This document shows, one piece after another, positions 25,735 to 35,126 of a stretch of 64,000 bases of DNA; position 1 is the first letter of the stretch, and each line of letters opens with the position of its first letter. The stretch spans positions 62,001 to 126,000 of the forward strand of contig JAFUJZ010000007.1 of the NCBI GenBank assembly GCA_017467965.1, read 5' to 3'. This stretch comes from Clostridia bacterium. GTDB taxonomy: Bacteria > Bacillota_A > Clostridia > UMGS1883. Made by a program: the position numbers and the translations under genes. A model generated the notes under the pieces. It was not told the origin of the DNA and made no database searches. It worked only from the letters and a program-made list of their open reading frames with translations.

Positions 25735-28233
25735 TTACATCTGCATTGTCATTTCAGCGTATTCAGTACGGCTGATTAAAACCTGTCTGGGCTTTGCACC
25801 TTCGTGAGGACCTACAATACCGCGAGCTTCAAGCTGGTCGATAAGCCTGCCTGCACGGCTGTAGCCCACTTTTAAGCGTCTCTGCAAAAGTGATGCTGAT
25901 GCCTGTCCTGCTTCGACAACGATTTCAATAGCCTGTGGCAAAAGCTCGTCTGCGTCACCGCCGTCAGGCTCTTTTTCGCCACTTACGCCACTTTCAATTT
26001 TTTCGAGTACATCCTCGTCATATTTAATGTCGGGATTTTTTACAAATTCAACAATTCTCTCGACTTCCTTATCGGAGATGAAAGCACCCTGTATACGTGT
26101 GGGCTTCGATGCACCCATGGGAAGGAAGAGCATATCACCCTTGCCGAGAAGTTTTTCCGCACCGCCCATATCAAGGATTGTTCTGGAGTCAATCTGGCTT
26201 GATACGGCAAAAGCTATACGAGAAGGCACATTTGCCTTGATAACGCCTGTGATAACGTCAACACTTGGGCGCTGTGTTGCGATAACAAGGTGCATGCCTG
26301 CAGCTCGAGCCATTTGCGCCAAGCGGCAGATAGCATCTTCTACATCACGGGGAGCTACCATCATCAAATCGGCAAGCTCGTCAACGATAATAATAATCTG
26401 CTCGAGTGTTTTTTCGCCGTTAAGGGATGCGAGCTCGTTATACCCCTTGATATCGCGGACGTTATTGTCGGCAAACATCTTGTAACGCTTTGTCATTTCC
26501 TGTACAGCCCAGTTAAGTGCACCGGCAGCTTTTCTGGGGTCTGTAACAACGGGGATAAGAAGATGCGGAATACCGTTGTAAACGGAGAGCTCAACCACTT
26601 TTGGGTCAATCATGATGAATTTGACCTCTTTGGGGTCAGCCTTGTAAATAATACTTGTGATAAGTGAGTTGATACAAACACTCTTACCTGAGCCTGTTGC
26701 ACCTGCAATAAGAGCATGAGGCATTTTGGCAATGTCGGTAACAATGGGTGTGCCTGTAATGTCTTTACCTAAGGCAAAGGCTGTTTTTGCACCAAAGGAT
26801 TTGAACGCATCGGAATCGATAACCTCGCGGAGACGAACAATGGAGTTTGACTGGTTGGGAATTTCGATACCTACAGCGGCTTTGCCGGGGATAGGTGCTT
26901 CAATACGAACACTGAGTGCCGCAAGATTCATAGCAATATCATCAGCAAGACCTGTAATTTTGCTTACCTTTACGCCTGTGGCAGGCTGAATTTCAAAGCG
27001 GGTGATAGAGGGCCCTTTGTTGACCTCCAGAATTCTTGCTTCAACACCAAAGCTTTTTAATGTGTCGATAAGTGTTTTTGCCTGTTCACGAAGGTCAGGT
27101 CCTTTGCCCATTTGAGATTTATCAAAGCTTTTATCAAGGAGCGTTATGGGAGGAAATTCGTAGGGCTTTGTATCTACAATGAAATCATCCTCTTTAAGCT
27201 CAATAGCCACGTTGGGCACTTTTTTAACGGGAGCGGGAGCTTCCTCCTCGGGGGCAATATCAATAGTTACGGTGGGAACGGCATCTTCTGAAGGCGCTAC
27301 ATTAGCCTCGTTTTCGTCTTCTGCTTCGGGCTCGAGGAAAACATTTATTTTCATGTCACCAAAGGCGTCGTGAGGCTCTTGGGGTGTTGTGATTTCCTCT
27401 TCTTCCTTTTCGGGAGTTTCGGTTTTCTTTACACGGATACGCTCACGAGAGGGAGCGGGATTGTCAAAGTCAAACTCAACCTGTACAAGGTCTTTATCAG
27501 AAGCTTCGGGGACATCCTCGTCTTCGTCTTTAGCCTTTTTGGAGGCCGCAGGCTTTTTAAGCTTCTTTTCTTTTTCTGCCGCCTTAGCTTCGCTTGATGC
27601 CTTGTCCTCCTGATATGCTTCAAATCTTTCGCTGACAAAACTCCAGAGCAGCTTGAAGCCTTTTATAATCCACGCGATAACAACATTGCCTGTTGCAAAG
27701 GATACTAACATGATGATTGAAAATATAATAAGGAGCTGACTGCCGAGCACCCCAAAAAAGCTCATTACGGGAATGCCCAGTGCACCGATAAGACCGCCGC
27801 CTACGGGAACCGTGCTTGTTGCGTCGATCCATACCGTCTCTAAAAGAGAGGAGTTGTCTGAATTTAAAAAGTTGACATTGCCGTCAGAGGCATTAATCGT
27901 TGCAAGAATACTTAAAAGAATTAAAGCAGATGTAAGGCATATGTATGTCTTAAGGTGCGGATTAACTGAGCCTTTGATTGTATGGTGCAGCATAAAAGTT
28001 GCAGCCAAAATAGGCATAAAGTAAGCAGGTGCACCCATAAGACCAAGACCTATGCCACGTACAAGCTTGCCAAAAAAGCCGAAAAACGGCGAGTAAAAGG
28101 ACAAAACCAGTACAAGGGAAATAAACCCTGCAATAAAAATCTTAACCTCACGGCTAAGAGACTGAGACGCTGCTTTGTTTTTGCTTTTTGAGGATTTGGA
28201 AATCCTGGTTCTGGTAGGTTTTTTTGTTGCCAT
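25735..28233 (-). CDS. ftsK: DNA translocase FtsK/SpoIIIE
   Basis: This 832-residue septal DNA pump moves chromosome ends through the closing septum and, via its gamma domain, recognises KOPS/SRS sites. Four membrane helices lie within about residues 30-195. They are followed by a highly charged, Glu/Lys/Pro-rich linker (200-345), then the motor with Walker A GATGSGKS (511-518) and Walker B IIIIVDE (613-619). The C-terminal winged-helix gamma domain (about 768-832) is complete and includes [19 protein letters not shown]. FtsK and SpoIIIE cannot be told apart by sequence alone. It heads the ftsK-ygiQ-folD-SLH run. Confidence 0.95.
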   Translation of the reverse strand: MATKKPTRTRISKSSKSKNKAASQSLSREVKIFIAGFISLVLVLSFYSPFFGFFGKLVRGIGLGLMGAPAYFMPILAATFMLHHTIKGSVNPHLKTYICLTSALILLSILATINASDGNVNFLNSDNSSLLETVWIDATSTVPVGGGLIGALGIPVMSFFGVLGSQLLIIFSIIMLVSFATGNVVIAWIIKGFKLLWSFVSERFEAYQEDKASSEAKAAEKEKKLKKPAASKKAKDEDEDVPEASDKDLVQVEFDFDNPAPSRERIRVKKTETPEKEEEEITTPQEPHDAFGDMKINVFLEPEAEDENEANVAPSEDAVPTVTIDIAPEEEAPAPVKKVPNVAIELKEDDFIVDTKPYEFPPITLLDKSFDKSQMGKGPDLREQAKTLIDTLKSFGVEARILEVNKGPSITRFEIQPATGVKVSKITGLADDIAMNLAALSVRIEAPIPGKAAVGIEIPNQSNSIVRLREVIDSDAFKSFGAKTAFALGKDITGTPIVTDIAKMPHALIAGATGSGKSVCINSLITSIIYKADPKEVKFIMIDPKVVELSVYNGIPHLLIPVVTDPRKAAGALNWAVQEMTKRYKMFADNNVRDIKGYNELASLNGEKTLEQIIIIVDELADLMMVAPRDVEDAICRLAQMARAAGMHLVIATQRPSVDVITGVIKANVPSRIAFAVSSQIDSRTILDMGGAEKLLGKGDMLFLPMGASKPTRIQGAFISDKEVERIVEFVKNPDIKYDEDVLEKIESGVSGEKEPDGGDADELLPQAIEIVVEAGQASASLLQRRLKVGYSRAGRLIDQLEARGIVGPHEGAKPRQVLISRTEYAEMTMQM

Positions 28234-28362
28234 AATATAAACAAGCCTTTCTGCTTAAATTTCTGATGTAGCCAAGTGCTTTATCAAAACACCTTATCTA
28301 TTATATAATAACATATATGGCGAAAAATTTCTACATAAAAATTAAAAAATATCAAAAAAATA

Positions 28363-28391
28363 TTGATTTTAAAATGATAGATTGATATACT
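28363..28391 (+). promoter_or_regulatory. Promoter of the ABC-DUF1854-ABC operon
   Basis: TTGATT (28363-28368) and TATACT (28386-28391) are separated by 17 nt, about 35 nt before the first start codon. Confidence 0.8.
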
Positions 28392-28425
28392 GAAATCATG
28401 ATGATAAAAATGGGGTGATTTTGTC

Positions 28426-30654
28426 TTGATAAAGGGATTTATTGAACTTGACGAAAAAATAAAAGCCTTAATGGAATCCTATAATTTGCCCTCTCCCGAG
28501 GCAACACTCAAGTGCGATATGGACACTGACTGCACATATGGGGAGGTTTGGCTTTTGGCATACCATGACAAGCTTACTGTTATAAATACAGATGACAAAA
28601 TGCTTGTGAACTATCCATATGATACGATAGAAGAAATCACAAATGAGGATTTTATACATACGGGGCAGTTTGTTGTGAAAAAGCAGGGTGTGGTATATCC
28701 CGTGGCGTTTTACTCTAACTCCGTGGGAAGGACTGCCTCGAGGTTTACAATGGTTGTCAATAAGCTTAGGGAAAAAGCTGATTTGACCGATGATGATTTT
28801 AAAACAATGGGCGACGACAATGTATGCCCCACCTGTGGAAAACCTTACCGTGACCCCAGACGTAAAATATGCCCCAAGTGTATGAACAGAAAAGCTATTA
28901 TCATACGACTTATGGGATATTTGCCAAAGTACAAGTTTTTGATTGCAATGATGGGATTATGTATGGTGCTTGCAGCGTTGGTGGGAGTATTACGCCCTTA
29001 TGTGAGCGGTACTACGTTTTATGACCAGGTGCTTGACAAAGACGGCAAATATTACAACATGATAGTGCCGTTTGTATTGAGCCTTATCCTTTTGGAGGTT
29101 GTCAGACTTGCAATCAACATCATAAAAGAACGTATTGCTGCAAAGGTAAGTGCAAATATTGTTTTTGATATAAAAAGCCAGATTTTCGGAGCGATGCAGA
29201 GACTCTCCATGAGCTTTTTCAATTCTCAGCATACAGGCAGTCTTATGAACAGGGTCAATAACGACGCGGAGGAAATCTGCTTTACAATCCTGTGGCGTAT
29301 TCCCGAGCTTATTATAAACAGCCTTACGCTTATAGGTACGGCAGCTGTTATGATAATGATGAATCCTCTCCTGTCACTGATTGTTTTTATCCCCGTACCC
29401 TTTACTGTTTATATGATGAAGGTTGCTTTTCCGAAATTCCGTAAATTTAAGAACGCATCATGGCAGAAGAGAAGTAAATTGAACAGTGTTATTAACGACG
29501 CACTTTCGGGTATAAGAGTTGTCAAGGCTTTCGGTAAAGAAGGTAGCGAAATCGACCGTTTTGATAAAGCCAGTGGCGAGCTTCACGATGCAAACGTACG
29601 CGAAGGCATCCGTGGTGCAAAAACTTTCCCTGTTATGGGCTACATAACAAGCCTCGGCGGACTTTTCGTATGGGCTGTAGGCGGTGCTCAGATAATGAGC
29701 GGAACAGGCATGACCTTTGGTATGCTTATGACGTTTGTCGGTTATATGGGCATGGTTTTAGGCCCTATCGACTCAATCGTAAACAGTATTGACTGGCTTA
29801 CCGAAGCCCTTAACTGTGCGCATCGACTTTTTGAAATAATTGACCGTAAAACTGATGTTGAACCCAGTCCCAACCCTGTGCGAATGGATGATATCGAAGG
29901 CAATATTTCCCTTAAAAATGTTACCTTCTCCTACGAGCCTAATAAGCCCGTTTTAAAGAATATAAATCTTGACATCAAAAAGGGTGAAATGATAGGCCTC
30001 GTTGGTCATTCGGGTGCAGGTAAGAGCACTATTACAAACATCATCACACGTCTTTATGACATCGATGAGGGTGAGTTGACAATTGACGGCGTAAACATCA
30101 AGGATATTGAGCATGGTGATTTGCACAGAAGAATAGGCATGGTGTTGCAGGAAACGCATCTTTTCTCAGGTACCATTATGGAAAACATTGCTTTTGCACG
30201 CCCCGATGCAACACGCGAAGAGGTTGTATGTGCGGCAAAGTTGGCAAATGCTCATGACTTTATTATGAAGCTACCCGACGGATACGAAACAGAGCTTGGT
30301 AAACGCTCTACTAACCTCTCAGGCGGCGAAAGACAAAGAATTAACATTGCACGTGCAATCCTCCTTGACCCGAGAATACTTATTCTCGACGAGGCGACAG
30401 CAAGTGTTGATACCGAAACCGAGCTTATGATACAGCAGGCTATCGAAACACTCACTAAGGGCAGGACAACAATTGCTATTGCACACCGTTTGTCAACACT
30501 TAAGAACGCTGACAGGTTGGTTGTTATTGAACGGGGTGAAATTGCAGAAATGGGCACTCATGAAGAGCTGGAGAACTTAGGCGGTATTTATGCGGGAATG
30601 CTCGGCAAACAGAAGGAAGCTTTGAAAATACGAGGTATGGACGATGACGAATGA
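28426..30654 (+). CDS. ABC exporter half-subunit with N-terminal PH-like domain and zinc knuckle
   Basis: This 742-residue type IV ABC exporter subunit is fused to an unusual N-terminus. Residues 1-125 resemble a small PH/GRAM-like beta domain, and C134/C137 with C149/C152 (CPTCG...CPKC) form a zinc-ribbon knuckle. Six membrane helices (about 165-455) and the ATPase follow: Walker A GHSGAGKST (527-535), LSGGE (631-635), Walker B ILILDE (651-656). All ATPase motifs look competent. The start is TTG at 28426 with GGGGTGA before it. Its stop overlaps the DUF1854 gene by 11 nt. With the second ABC gene it probably forms a heterodimer. The substrate is unknown. Confidence 0.88.
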   Translation: MIKGFIELDEKIKALMESYNLPSPEATLKCDMDTDCTYGEVWLLAYHDKLTVINTDDKMLVNYPYDTIEEITNEDFIHTGQFVVKKQGVVYPVAFYSNSVGRTASRFTMVVNKLREKADLTDDDFKTMGDDNVCPTCGKPYRDPRRKICPKCMNRKAIIIRLMGYLPKYKFLIAMMGLCMVLAALVGVLRPYVSGTTFYDQVLDKDGKYYNMIVPFVLSLILLEVVRLAINIIKERIAAKVSANIVFDIKSQIFGAMQRLSMSFFNSQHTGSLMNRVNNDAEEICFTILWRIPELIINSLTLIGTAAVMIMMNPLLSLIVFIPVPFTVYMMKVAFPKFRKFKNASWQKRSKLNSVINDALSGIRVVKAFGKEGSEIDRFDKASGELHDANVREGIRGAKTFPVMGYITSLGGLFVWAVGGAQIMSGTGMTFGMLMTFVGYMGMVLGPIDSIVNSIDWLTEALNCAHRLFEIIDRKTDVEPSPNPVRMDDIEGNISLKNVTFSYEPNKPVLKNINLDIKKGEMIGLVGHSGAGKSTITNIITRLYDIDEGELTIDGVNIKDIEHGDLHRRIGMVLQETHLFSGTIMENIAFARPDATREEVVCAAKLANAHDFIMKLPDGYETELGKRSTNLSGGERQRINIARAILLDPRILILDEATASVDTETELMIQQAIETLTKGRTTIAIAHRLSTLKNADRLVVIERGEIAEMGTHEELENLGGIYAGMLGKQKEALKIRGMDDDE

Positions 30655-31171
30655 TTTTAAAAATGCTGCAAATGTGAGATATCTCACAGCAAATGATATT
30701 AAATTTTACGAAACAGAAGGCTCTCTTCTGGGTGCTTTTGTTGACGGCGAGGACGTGGGCAGAATAGATATTTTAAGGCTTTTCCCTCTTCATCAGAAGG
30801 ATAAGTATCTTTCTGTGCGCCGTAAGGCAGAAAGCCACCGTGACCGTAACACCGAAATCGGGATAATTGAAGTGCTTGACGGTTTTTCGGAAAAAGAAAA
30901 AGAGCTTGTAGAGCACGAACTCGAAAAAAGGTATTTTGTGCCTGAAATCGTAAAGGTAAAAAACGCAAAGGAAGAGTTCGGTCATACATATTGGGAAACC
31001 GAAACAACTGCAGGCGAGAGGAATTTTACAACCTTTGATATGTCATCAAGTCTTATAAGAATAAGCGAAAACTCCGTAATGCTTATTGACGTTGACGGGT
31101 CGAGATATCTTATCCCGGATTTGAAAAAGGCTGACGATAAGGCTATGAAAATACTTGATATCTGGCTGTAA
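30644..31171 (+). CDS. DUF1854 protein between two ABC exporter genes
   Basis: This 175-residue soluble protein matches DUF1854 by its N-terminal 'anvrYLtandikFyEtegsll' pattern, the LRLFPLHQKDKYLSVR block and the late SRYLIPDLKKADDKAMKILD. In proteobacteria, DUF1854 genes occur with an ABC transporter next to cyanophycin genes; no cyanophycin synthetase is in this window. It overlaps the first ABC gene by 11 nt and lies 43 nt before the second, so the three are made together. A cytoplasmic regulatory or coupling subunit of the exporter is the simplest inference. No catalytic motif is recognised. Confidence 0.82.
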   Translation: MTNDFKNAANVRYLTANDIKFYETEGSLLGAFVDGEDVGRIDILRLFPLHQKDKYLSVRRKAESHRDRNTEIGIIEVLDGFSEKEKELVEHELEKRYFVPEIVKVKNAKEEFGHTYWETETTAGERNFTTFDMSSSLIRISENSVMLIDVDGSRYLIPDLKKADDKAMKILDIWL

Positions 31172-31214
31172 GGCAGATTGTGTGAAAACGGTTCAACGGA
31201 AAGAAGGGATAAAA

Positions 31215-33494
31215 ATGATTTTACGATGCGAGTTGGACAAAGTAACCGAAGATAAAATTGCCAATGCAGGTCTTGGTGAAATTAAATATGCAGTGCCCTT
31301 TGATATAGATTCTACGGGCATGTATACCCAAGGATATCTTGTAATTACAAGTTTGAATATTGTAACAATAACGAGTGGAGAAATATATCTGGTTCTTCCC
31401 TTGAAAAAAGTGAATGAGGTTAAAGCGGTCGAGCTTGTAGGCGCAGGACGGCTTGAGGTAACAAGTGACGGCGTGTGCCATGTGGCGGCAAAATACACAT
31501 CTGAGTATATGCCCCAGTTTGCATATATTGAGCGCATTGTGCAGGAAATCATAGACGGCGAAGAAAGATTACACGAAAGCTTTGACGAATCGCGAAAATG
31601 CCCCAACTGCGGACGTAACTACCTGAGAAACACAAGGATTTGTCCTCAGTGTTCAGACAAGCTGGGCATGTTCAAGCGTCTGGCACGCCTTGCGGCACCA
31701 TGTAAAAATCTTTATATAGGAATACTTGTTCTTTTTTGGCTTAACTCTGCGGCGATGCTTGTTGCCCCTGAAATTCAGAAAAGAATGATTGACGATGCAA
31801 TCAAAAACCCCAATGGCACAATACAGGTGCTACTGATTTTTGTGGCGCTTACGGCACTTTGTAATATTCTTACAACGGGTATTACAATTGTAAGACGTAT
31901 CATATCCGTAAAAGCCAGCAATATGCTCGTTAAGGATTTGCGAAAAGAAGTTTACACAAAGCTCCAGCAAATGGGCATTGGTAAGCTTGAAAGCAAAAAA
32001 ACAGGTGACATGATGCAGCGAATTAACCGCGATACAATGCGCATAGGTCACTTCATACAGAATATAGGCGTAATGGCACTTAATGAAATCGTGCTGTTTT
32101 TCTCGGTAGGTGTTGTACTTTTTGTGTATAACTGGCGTATGGCACTTCTTATACTGGTACCAATACCTGTCGTTATGATTATCGTCAACAAAATACGCTC
32201 GGAAGTACGCCGCAGATATCACACCCAGTGGCGTAAAATGGACAAAATGACGAGCAAATTAAACGACATACTTAACGGTATGCGTGTTGTAAAGGCTTTT
32301 GGTCGTGAAAAATGGGCGATAGACCAGTTCTCTGTTGTAGCGGCAGATGTAAGAGAGCAAAGCATTGATAACGACCGTTATTCGGGTACAATATGGCCCA
32401 TAATCAGATTTTTGATTGGATTTGGCAGCTATTTTGTACTACTTTACGGAGGTAATCTTGTTGTAGGCGGCACGCTCACCTTGGGTGAACTGATGCAGTT
32501 TTCAACCTATGCGTCGTATCTTTATAACCGTCTTGACTGGTTCAGTATGTTGCCTCGCCACCTTTCCGAAGCGGCAACCAGTGCACAGAGAGTTTTTGAA
32601 GTGCTTGACGAAGAAACCGACTACGGTGCAGAAGAGAAAAAGAATAGACCCGATATTAAGGGCGATATCGTTTTTGATAACGTGACTTTTGGCTACAAAA
32701 GCTACAGAAGTGTAATAAAGAACTTTTCTTTACATGTAAAAGAAGGCGAAATGATAGGCTTGGTGGGTCATTCGGGCGCAGGTAAAAGTACGCTTATAAA
32801 TCTTTTGATGCGTCTTTACGATGTGGACGAGGGTGCAATAACTATAGACGGAAATAACATCCGTGACATTGACCGTGCATATTATAAGCATAATCTTGGT
32901 ATAGTATTGCAGGAGAGCTATCTTTTTGCAGGCAGTATACTTTCAAACATCTGCTATGCAAAGCCCGATGCAACTGTAGATGATGTTATACGCGCCGCGA
33001 AAATTGCAAATGCTCATGATTTTATAATGAGACTGCCCAACGGTTATGATACATATGTAGGTGAAAAGGGCTATAGGCTTTCAGGTGGTGAAAGACAGCG
33101 AATTGCAATCGCCCGTGCGGTAATAAGTGACCCGAAGATACTTATCCTTGACGAGGCTACCGCAAGTGTTGATACCGAAACTGAGGCGCAAATTCAGGAA
33201 GCTCTCACAAGACTTGTCAAGGGCAGAACTACTTTTGCGATAGCACACCGTCTTTCGACCCTTAAAAATGCAAACCGTCTTGTAGTACTGGAAGAAGGCA
33301 GGATTGCCGAAACAGGTACGCATAAAGAGCTTATGGAGCGTGACGGTATTTACGCAGGTCTTGTTAAGGCACAGCGCACCATGAATGCGATGAATTTTAA
33401 TGCCGATGAAGGCGGCGGACGAGGACCTGGCGGAAGACGAGGTCATGGTGGGCCTCCCGGTGGACCTCCCGGTGGCGGGCCGCCTCCGAGATGA
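31215..33494 (+). CDS. Second ABC exporter half-subunit with zinc knuckle and Gly/Pro tail
   Basis: This 759-residue partner of the first ABC subunit has the same layout. An N-terminal PH-like domain (1-120) is followed by a zinc knuckle C129/C132 and C143/C146, a six-helix membrane domain (about 160-455), and an ATPase with Walker A GHSGAGKST (518-526), LSGGE (622-626) and Walker B ILILDE (642-647). The C-terminal 28 residues (732-759) are almost only Gly, Pro and Arg, which is unusual for an ABC exporter. The ATG at 31215 has GAAGGGA before it; an earlier in-frame start lacks a site. Substrate unknown. Confidence 0.88.
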   Translation: MILRCELDKVTEDKIANAGLGEIKYAVPFDIDSTGMYTQGYLVITSLNIVTITSGEIYLVLPLKKVNEVKAVELVGAGRLEVTSDGVCHVAAKYTSEYMPQFAYIERIVQEIIDGEERLHESFDESRKCPNCGRNYLRNTRICPQCSDKLGMFKRLARLAAPCKNLYIGILVLFWLNSAAMLVAPEIQKRMIDDAIKNPNGTIQVLLIFVALTALCNILTTGITIVRRIISVKASNMLVKDLRKEVYTKLQQMGIGKLESKKTGDMMQRINRDTMRIGHFIQNIGVMALNEIVLFFSVGVVLFVYNWRMALLILVPIPVVMIIVNKIRSEVRRRYHTQWRKMDKMTSKLNDILNGMRVVKAFGREKWAIDQFSVVAADVREQSIDNDRYSGTIWPIIRFLIGFGSYFVLLYGGNLVVGGTLTLGELMQFSTYASYLYNRLDWFSMLPRHLSEAATSAQRVFEVLDEETDYGAEEKKNRPDIKGDIVFDNVTFGYKSYRSVIKNFSLHVKEGEMIGLVGHSGAGKSTLINLLMRLYDVDEGAITIDGNNIRDIDRAYYKHNLGIVLQESYLFAGSILSNICYAKPDATVDDVIRAAKIANAHDFIMRLPNGYDTYVGEKGYRLSGGERQRIAIARAVISDPKILILDEATASVDTETEAQIQEALTRLVKGRTTFAIAHRLSTLKNANRLVVLEEGRIAETGTHKELMERDGIYAGLVKAQRTMNAMNFNADEGGGRGPGGRRGHGGPPGGPPGGGPPPR

Positions 33495-33498
33495 TGCG

Positions 33499-33527
33499 TT
33501 GACAAAAGGGATAAAATGTGATATTTT
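33499..33527 (+). promoter_or_regulatory. Promoter of the DegV gene
   Basis: Consensus TTGACA (33499-33504) and TATTTT (33522-33527) are separated by 17 nt, directly after the ABC operon. Confidence 0.75.
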
Positions 33528-33562
33528 AAATGGTAGTATCTGAATGAAAGGAAAGGTTTTTT

Positions 33563-34429
33563 ATGTCTAAAATTTTGCTTATGACAGACAGCGGTTCTGA
33601 TATCGGTATGGAAAGAGCTAAGGAATACGGCATTAAAGTTTTACCCTTGAAATATTCATTTGACGGCGAAAAATATTATCTTGACGGTATTGACCAGACT
33701 GTGGAAGAATTCTACGCTATGGAAAAGGTGGCAGAGGATGTTCCCAAGACAGCACAGATTTCTCCTTTGGAATTTGAAGAAGCCTTTGAAGAGGCTTATA
33801 AAGAAGGCTATGATACCGTAATATACACATCCCTTTCGGGAAAAGCCAGCGGTACATGCCAGAACGCTGTAATGATGGCTAATCAGGTTATGGATGAGCA
33901 TGAGGGCTTCAAAGTTGAAGTTATCGACTCCATGACATACAGCGTGCTTTACGGCTTTGCTGTAATCGAAGGCGCGAAGCTTTTGAAAGAAGGCAAAGGT
34001 GCTGACGAAATTATCGAACGAATTAAAAAGATTTGCTACAGTGCAAACGCATATTTCTTGACAGATGACCTCACACACCTTAAAAAGGGCGGTAGAATCA
34101 ATGCGGCAACCTTTGCTGTTGCAAATATGCTCGATATTAAGCCTATTTTGGTTCTTAAGGACGGCTTGGTAGAACAGGGAGCAAAACTCCGCGGCAGTAA
34201 AAACCTTTATAAAAAACTTGTAGATGCAGCTAAGGCAATGGGCGATTTCAACGAAGGTAAGATTTATACAATCCATACCTGCGTACACGAAAAAGCGGCA
34301 GACCTCAAAGCTGCAATACTTGACCAGTACCCCGACATTGAAGTGGGAGACACCTTAGTTGGTCCCACAATCGGTTGCCATACAGGCCCCGATTTGTTCG
34401 GTATTGTGTATTTTGCAGAAAAGTTTTAA
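33563..34429 (+). CDS. DegV family fatty-acid-binding protein
   Basis: This 288-residue DegV family protein belongs to a group that includes the fatty-acid-binding FakB subunits, which present fatty acids to the kinase FakA. The start MTDSGSDIG, the YTSLSGKASGTCQNA segment (a lipid-contacting region in the family), and the later LTDDLTHLKKGGRINAATFAVANMLDIKPIL are all typical. No FakA/DAK gene lies nearby, so binding of a fatty acid is known for the family and only inferred here. GAAAGG lies before the ATG. The gene is monocistronic; 34430-34613 after it holds only a possible folded element. Confidence 0.88.
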   Translation: MSKILLMTDSGSDIGMERAKEYGIKVLPLKYSFDGEKYYLDGIDQTVEEFYAMEKVAEDVPKTAQISPLEFEEAFEEAYKEGYDTVIYTSLSGKASGTCQNAVMMANQVMDEHEGFKVEVIDSMTYSVLYGFAVIEGAKLLKEGKGADEIIERIKKICYSANAYFLTDDLTHLKKGGRINAATFAVANMLDIKPILVLKDGLVEQGAKLRGSKNLYKKLVDAAKAMGDFNEGKIYTIHTCVHEKAADLKAAILDQYPDIEVGDTLVGPTIGCHTGPDLFGIVYFAEKF

Positions 34430-34436
34430 TTAATAA

Positions 34437-34560
34437 GCAATGTAAACTGCAACCCATAATGGGGGACATTGCCTACCTACAGCCAACCCACAATCTCGTT
34501 TTGCTACAAGCAAAATAAAAAATGAATGAATGGCTGTGTCCCCGTACATTAAAAATGTTG
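34437..34560. repeat. Nested inverted repeats in the DegV-VOC spacer
   Basis: Several arms are visible: GCAATGT/ACATTGC near 34437-34472, GGGGACA...ACAGCC facing GGCTGTGTCCCC, and an inner TTTTGCT-ACA-AGCAAAA hairpin. It may be a decayed small mobile element or a structured RNA. No gene is seen in the spacer. Confidence 0.4.
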
Positions 34561-34613
34561 CAGTGGTCCCAGATAAGAGATAAATGGTATAATCAAAGGA
34601 GGAATTACAAACT

Positions 34614-34997
34614 ATGACATTCGGTATTGAGCATCTTGCGATTATCGCAAAGGATACAAAGGTTTTGACAGATTGGTACACAAAAATGTTTGACACAGAG
34701 GTTGTTTACGACAACGGTAAGGGTACAATTTTCCTTGCTTTTTCCGATAAGAGCATGATTGAATTTATTCCTTGTGAAGAAACGGAAAGAGAAGATTTGG
34801 CAGCAAAGCGTCAGGGCATCCGCCATATTGCAATTTCTGTTGACGATTTTGATTCTGCTGTAGAGAGACTTATGGCAGAAAATGTTGAGGTGGTAACAGA
34901 GCCTAATACAAGCGCAAAGGGTATTTCAACATTCTTCTTTAGGGATATTGAAGGTAATATTTTACACCTTATTACAAGACCTGAACCTTTAATTTAA
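34614..34997 (+). CDS. VOC/glyoxalase-fold protein
   Basis: This 127-residue protein of the vicinal-oxygen-chelate superfamily (glyoxalase I, dioxygenases, bleomycin-resistance folds) contains two beta-alpha-beta-beta-beta repeats. The opening is FGIEHLAIIAKDTKVLTDWYTKMF with a possible metal His at position 5. The closing is IRHIAISVDDFDSAVERL...TFFFRDIEGNILHLITRP, with the second His/Glu positions present. These look like a metal-binding set, but the substrate cannot be inferred. GGAGG precedes the ATG and a terminator follows, so it is a single-gene unit. Confidence 0.82.
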   Translation: MTFGIEHLAIIAKDTKVLTDWYTKMFDTEVVYDNGKGTIFLAFSDKSMIEFIPCEETEREDLAAKRQGIRHIAISVDDFDSAVERLMAENVEVVTEPNTSAKGISTFFFRDIEGNILHLITRPEPLI

Positions 34998-35000
34998 ATC

Positions 35001-35035
35001 AAAAAACGCAGCAGCAAAAGCTACTGCGTTTTTTT
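35001..35035. terminator. Terminator after the VOC gene
   Basis: ACGCAGCAGC pairs with GCTACTGCGT around AAAA (one mismatch), flanked by A and T tracts. Confidence 0.85.
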
Positions 35036-35058
35036 GTGCAAATAAAAAAAGAAAAATA

Positions 35059-35088
35059 TTGCAATTAAGTAATATTATGTGTTATAAT
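35059..35088 (+). promoter_or_regulatory. Promoter of the pgk-tpiA-gpmI cluster
   Basis: TTGCAA (35059-35064) and consensus TATAAT (35083-35088) are separated by 18 nt, giving a short leader before pgk. Confidence 0.8.
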
Positions 35089-35126
35089 AACTACATGTGA
35101 AAAAATATTTTTATGAGGTGATAGTT

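Noticed and set aside
28426..33494. Cyanophycin storage locus
   Set aside because: DUF1854 is linked to cyanophycin genes in other phyla, but no cphA or cyanophycinase is present here.
34430..34613. Insertion sequence
   Set aside because: Inverted arms exist, but there is no transposase frame and no clear target-site duplication.
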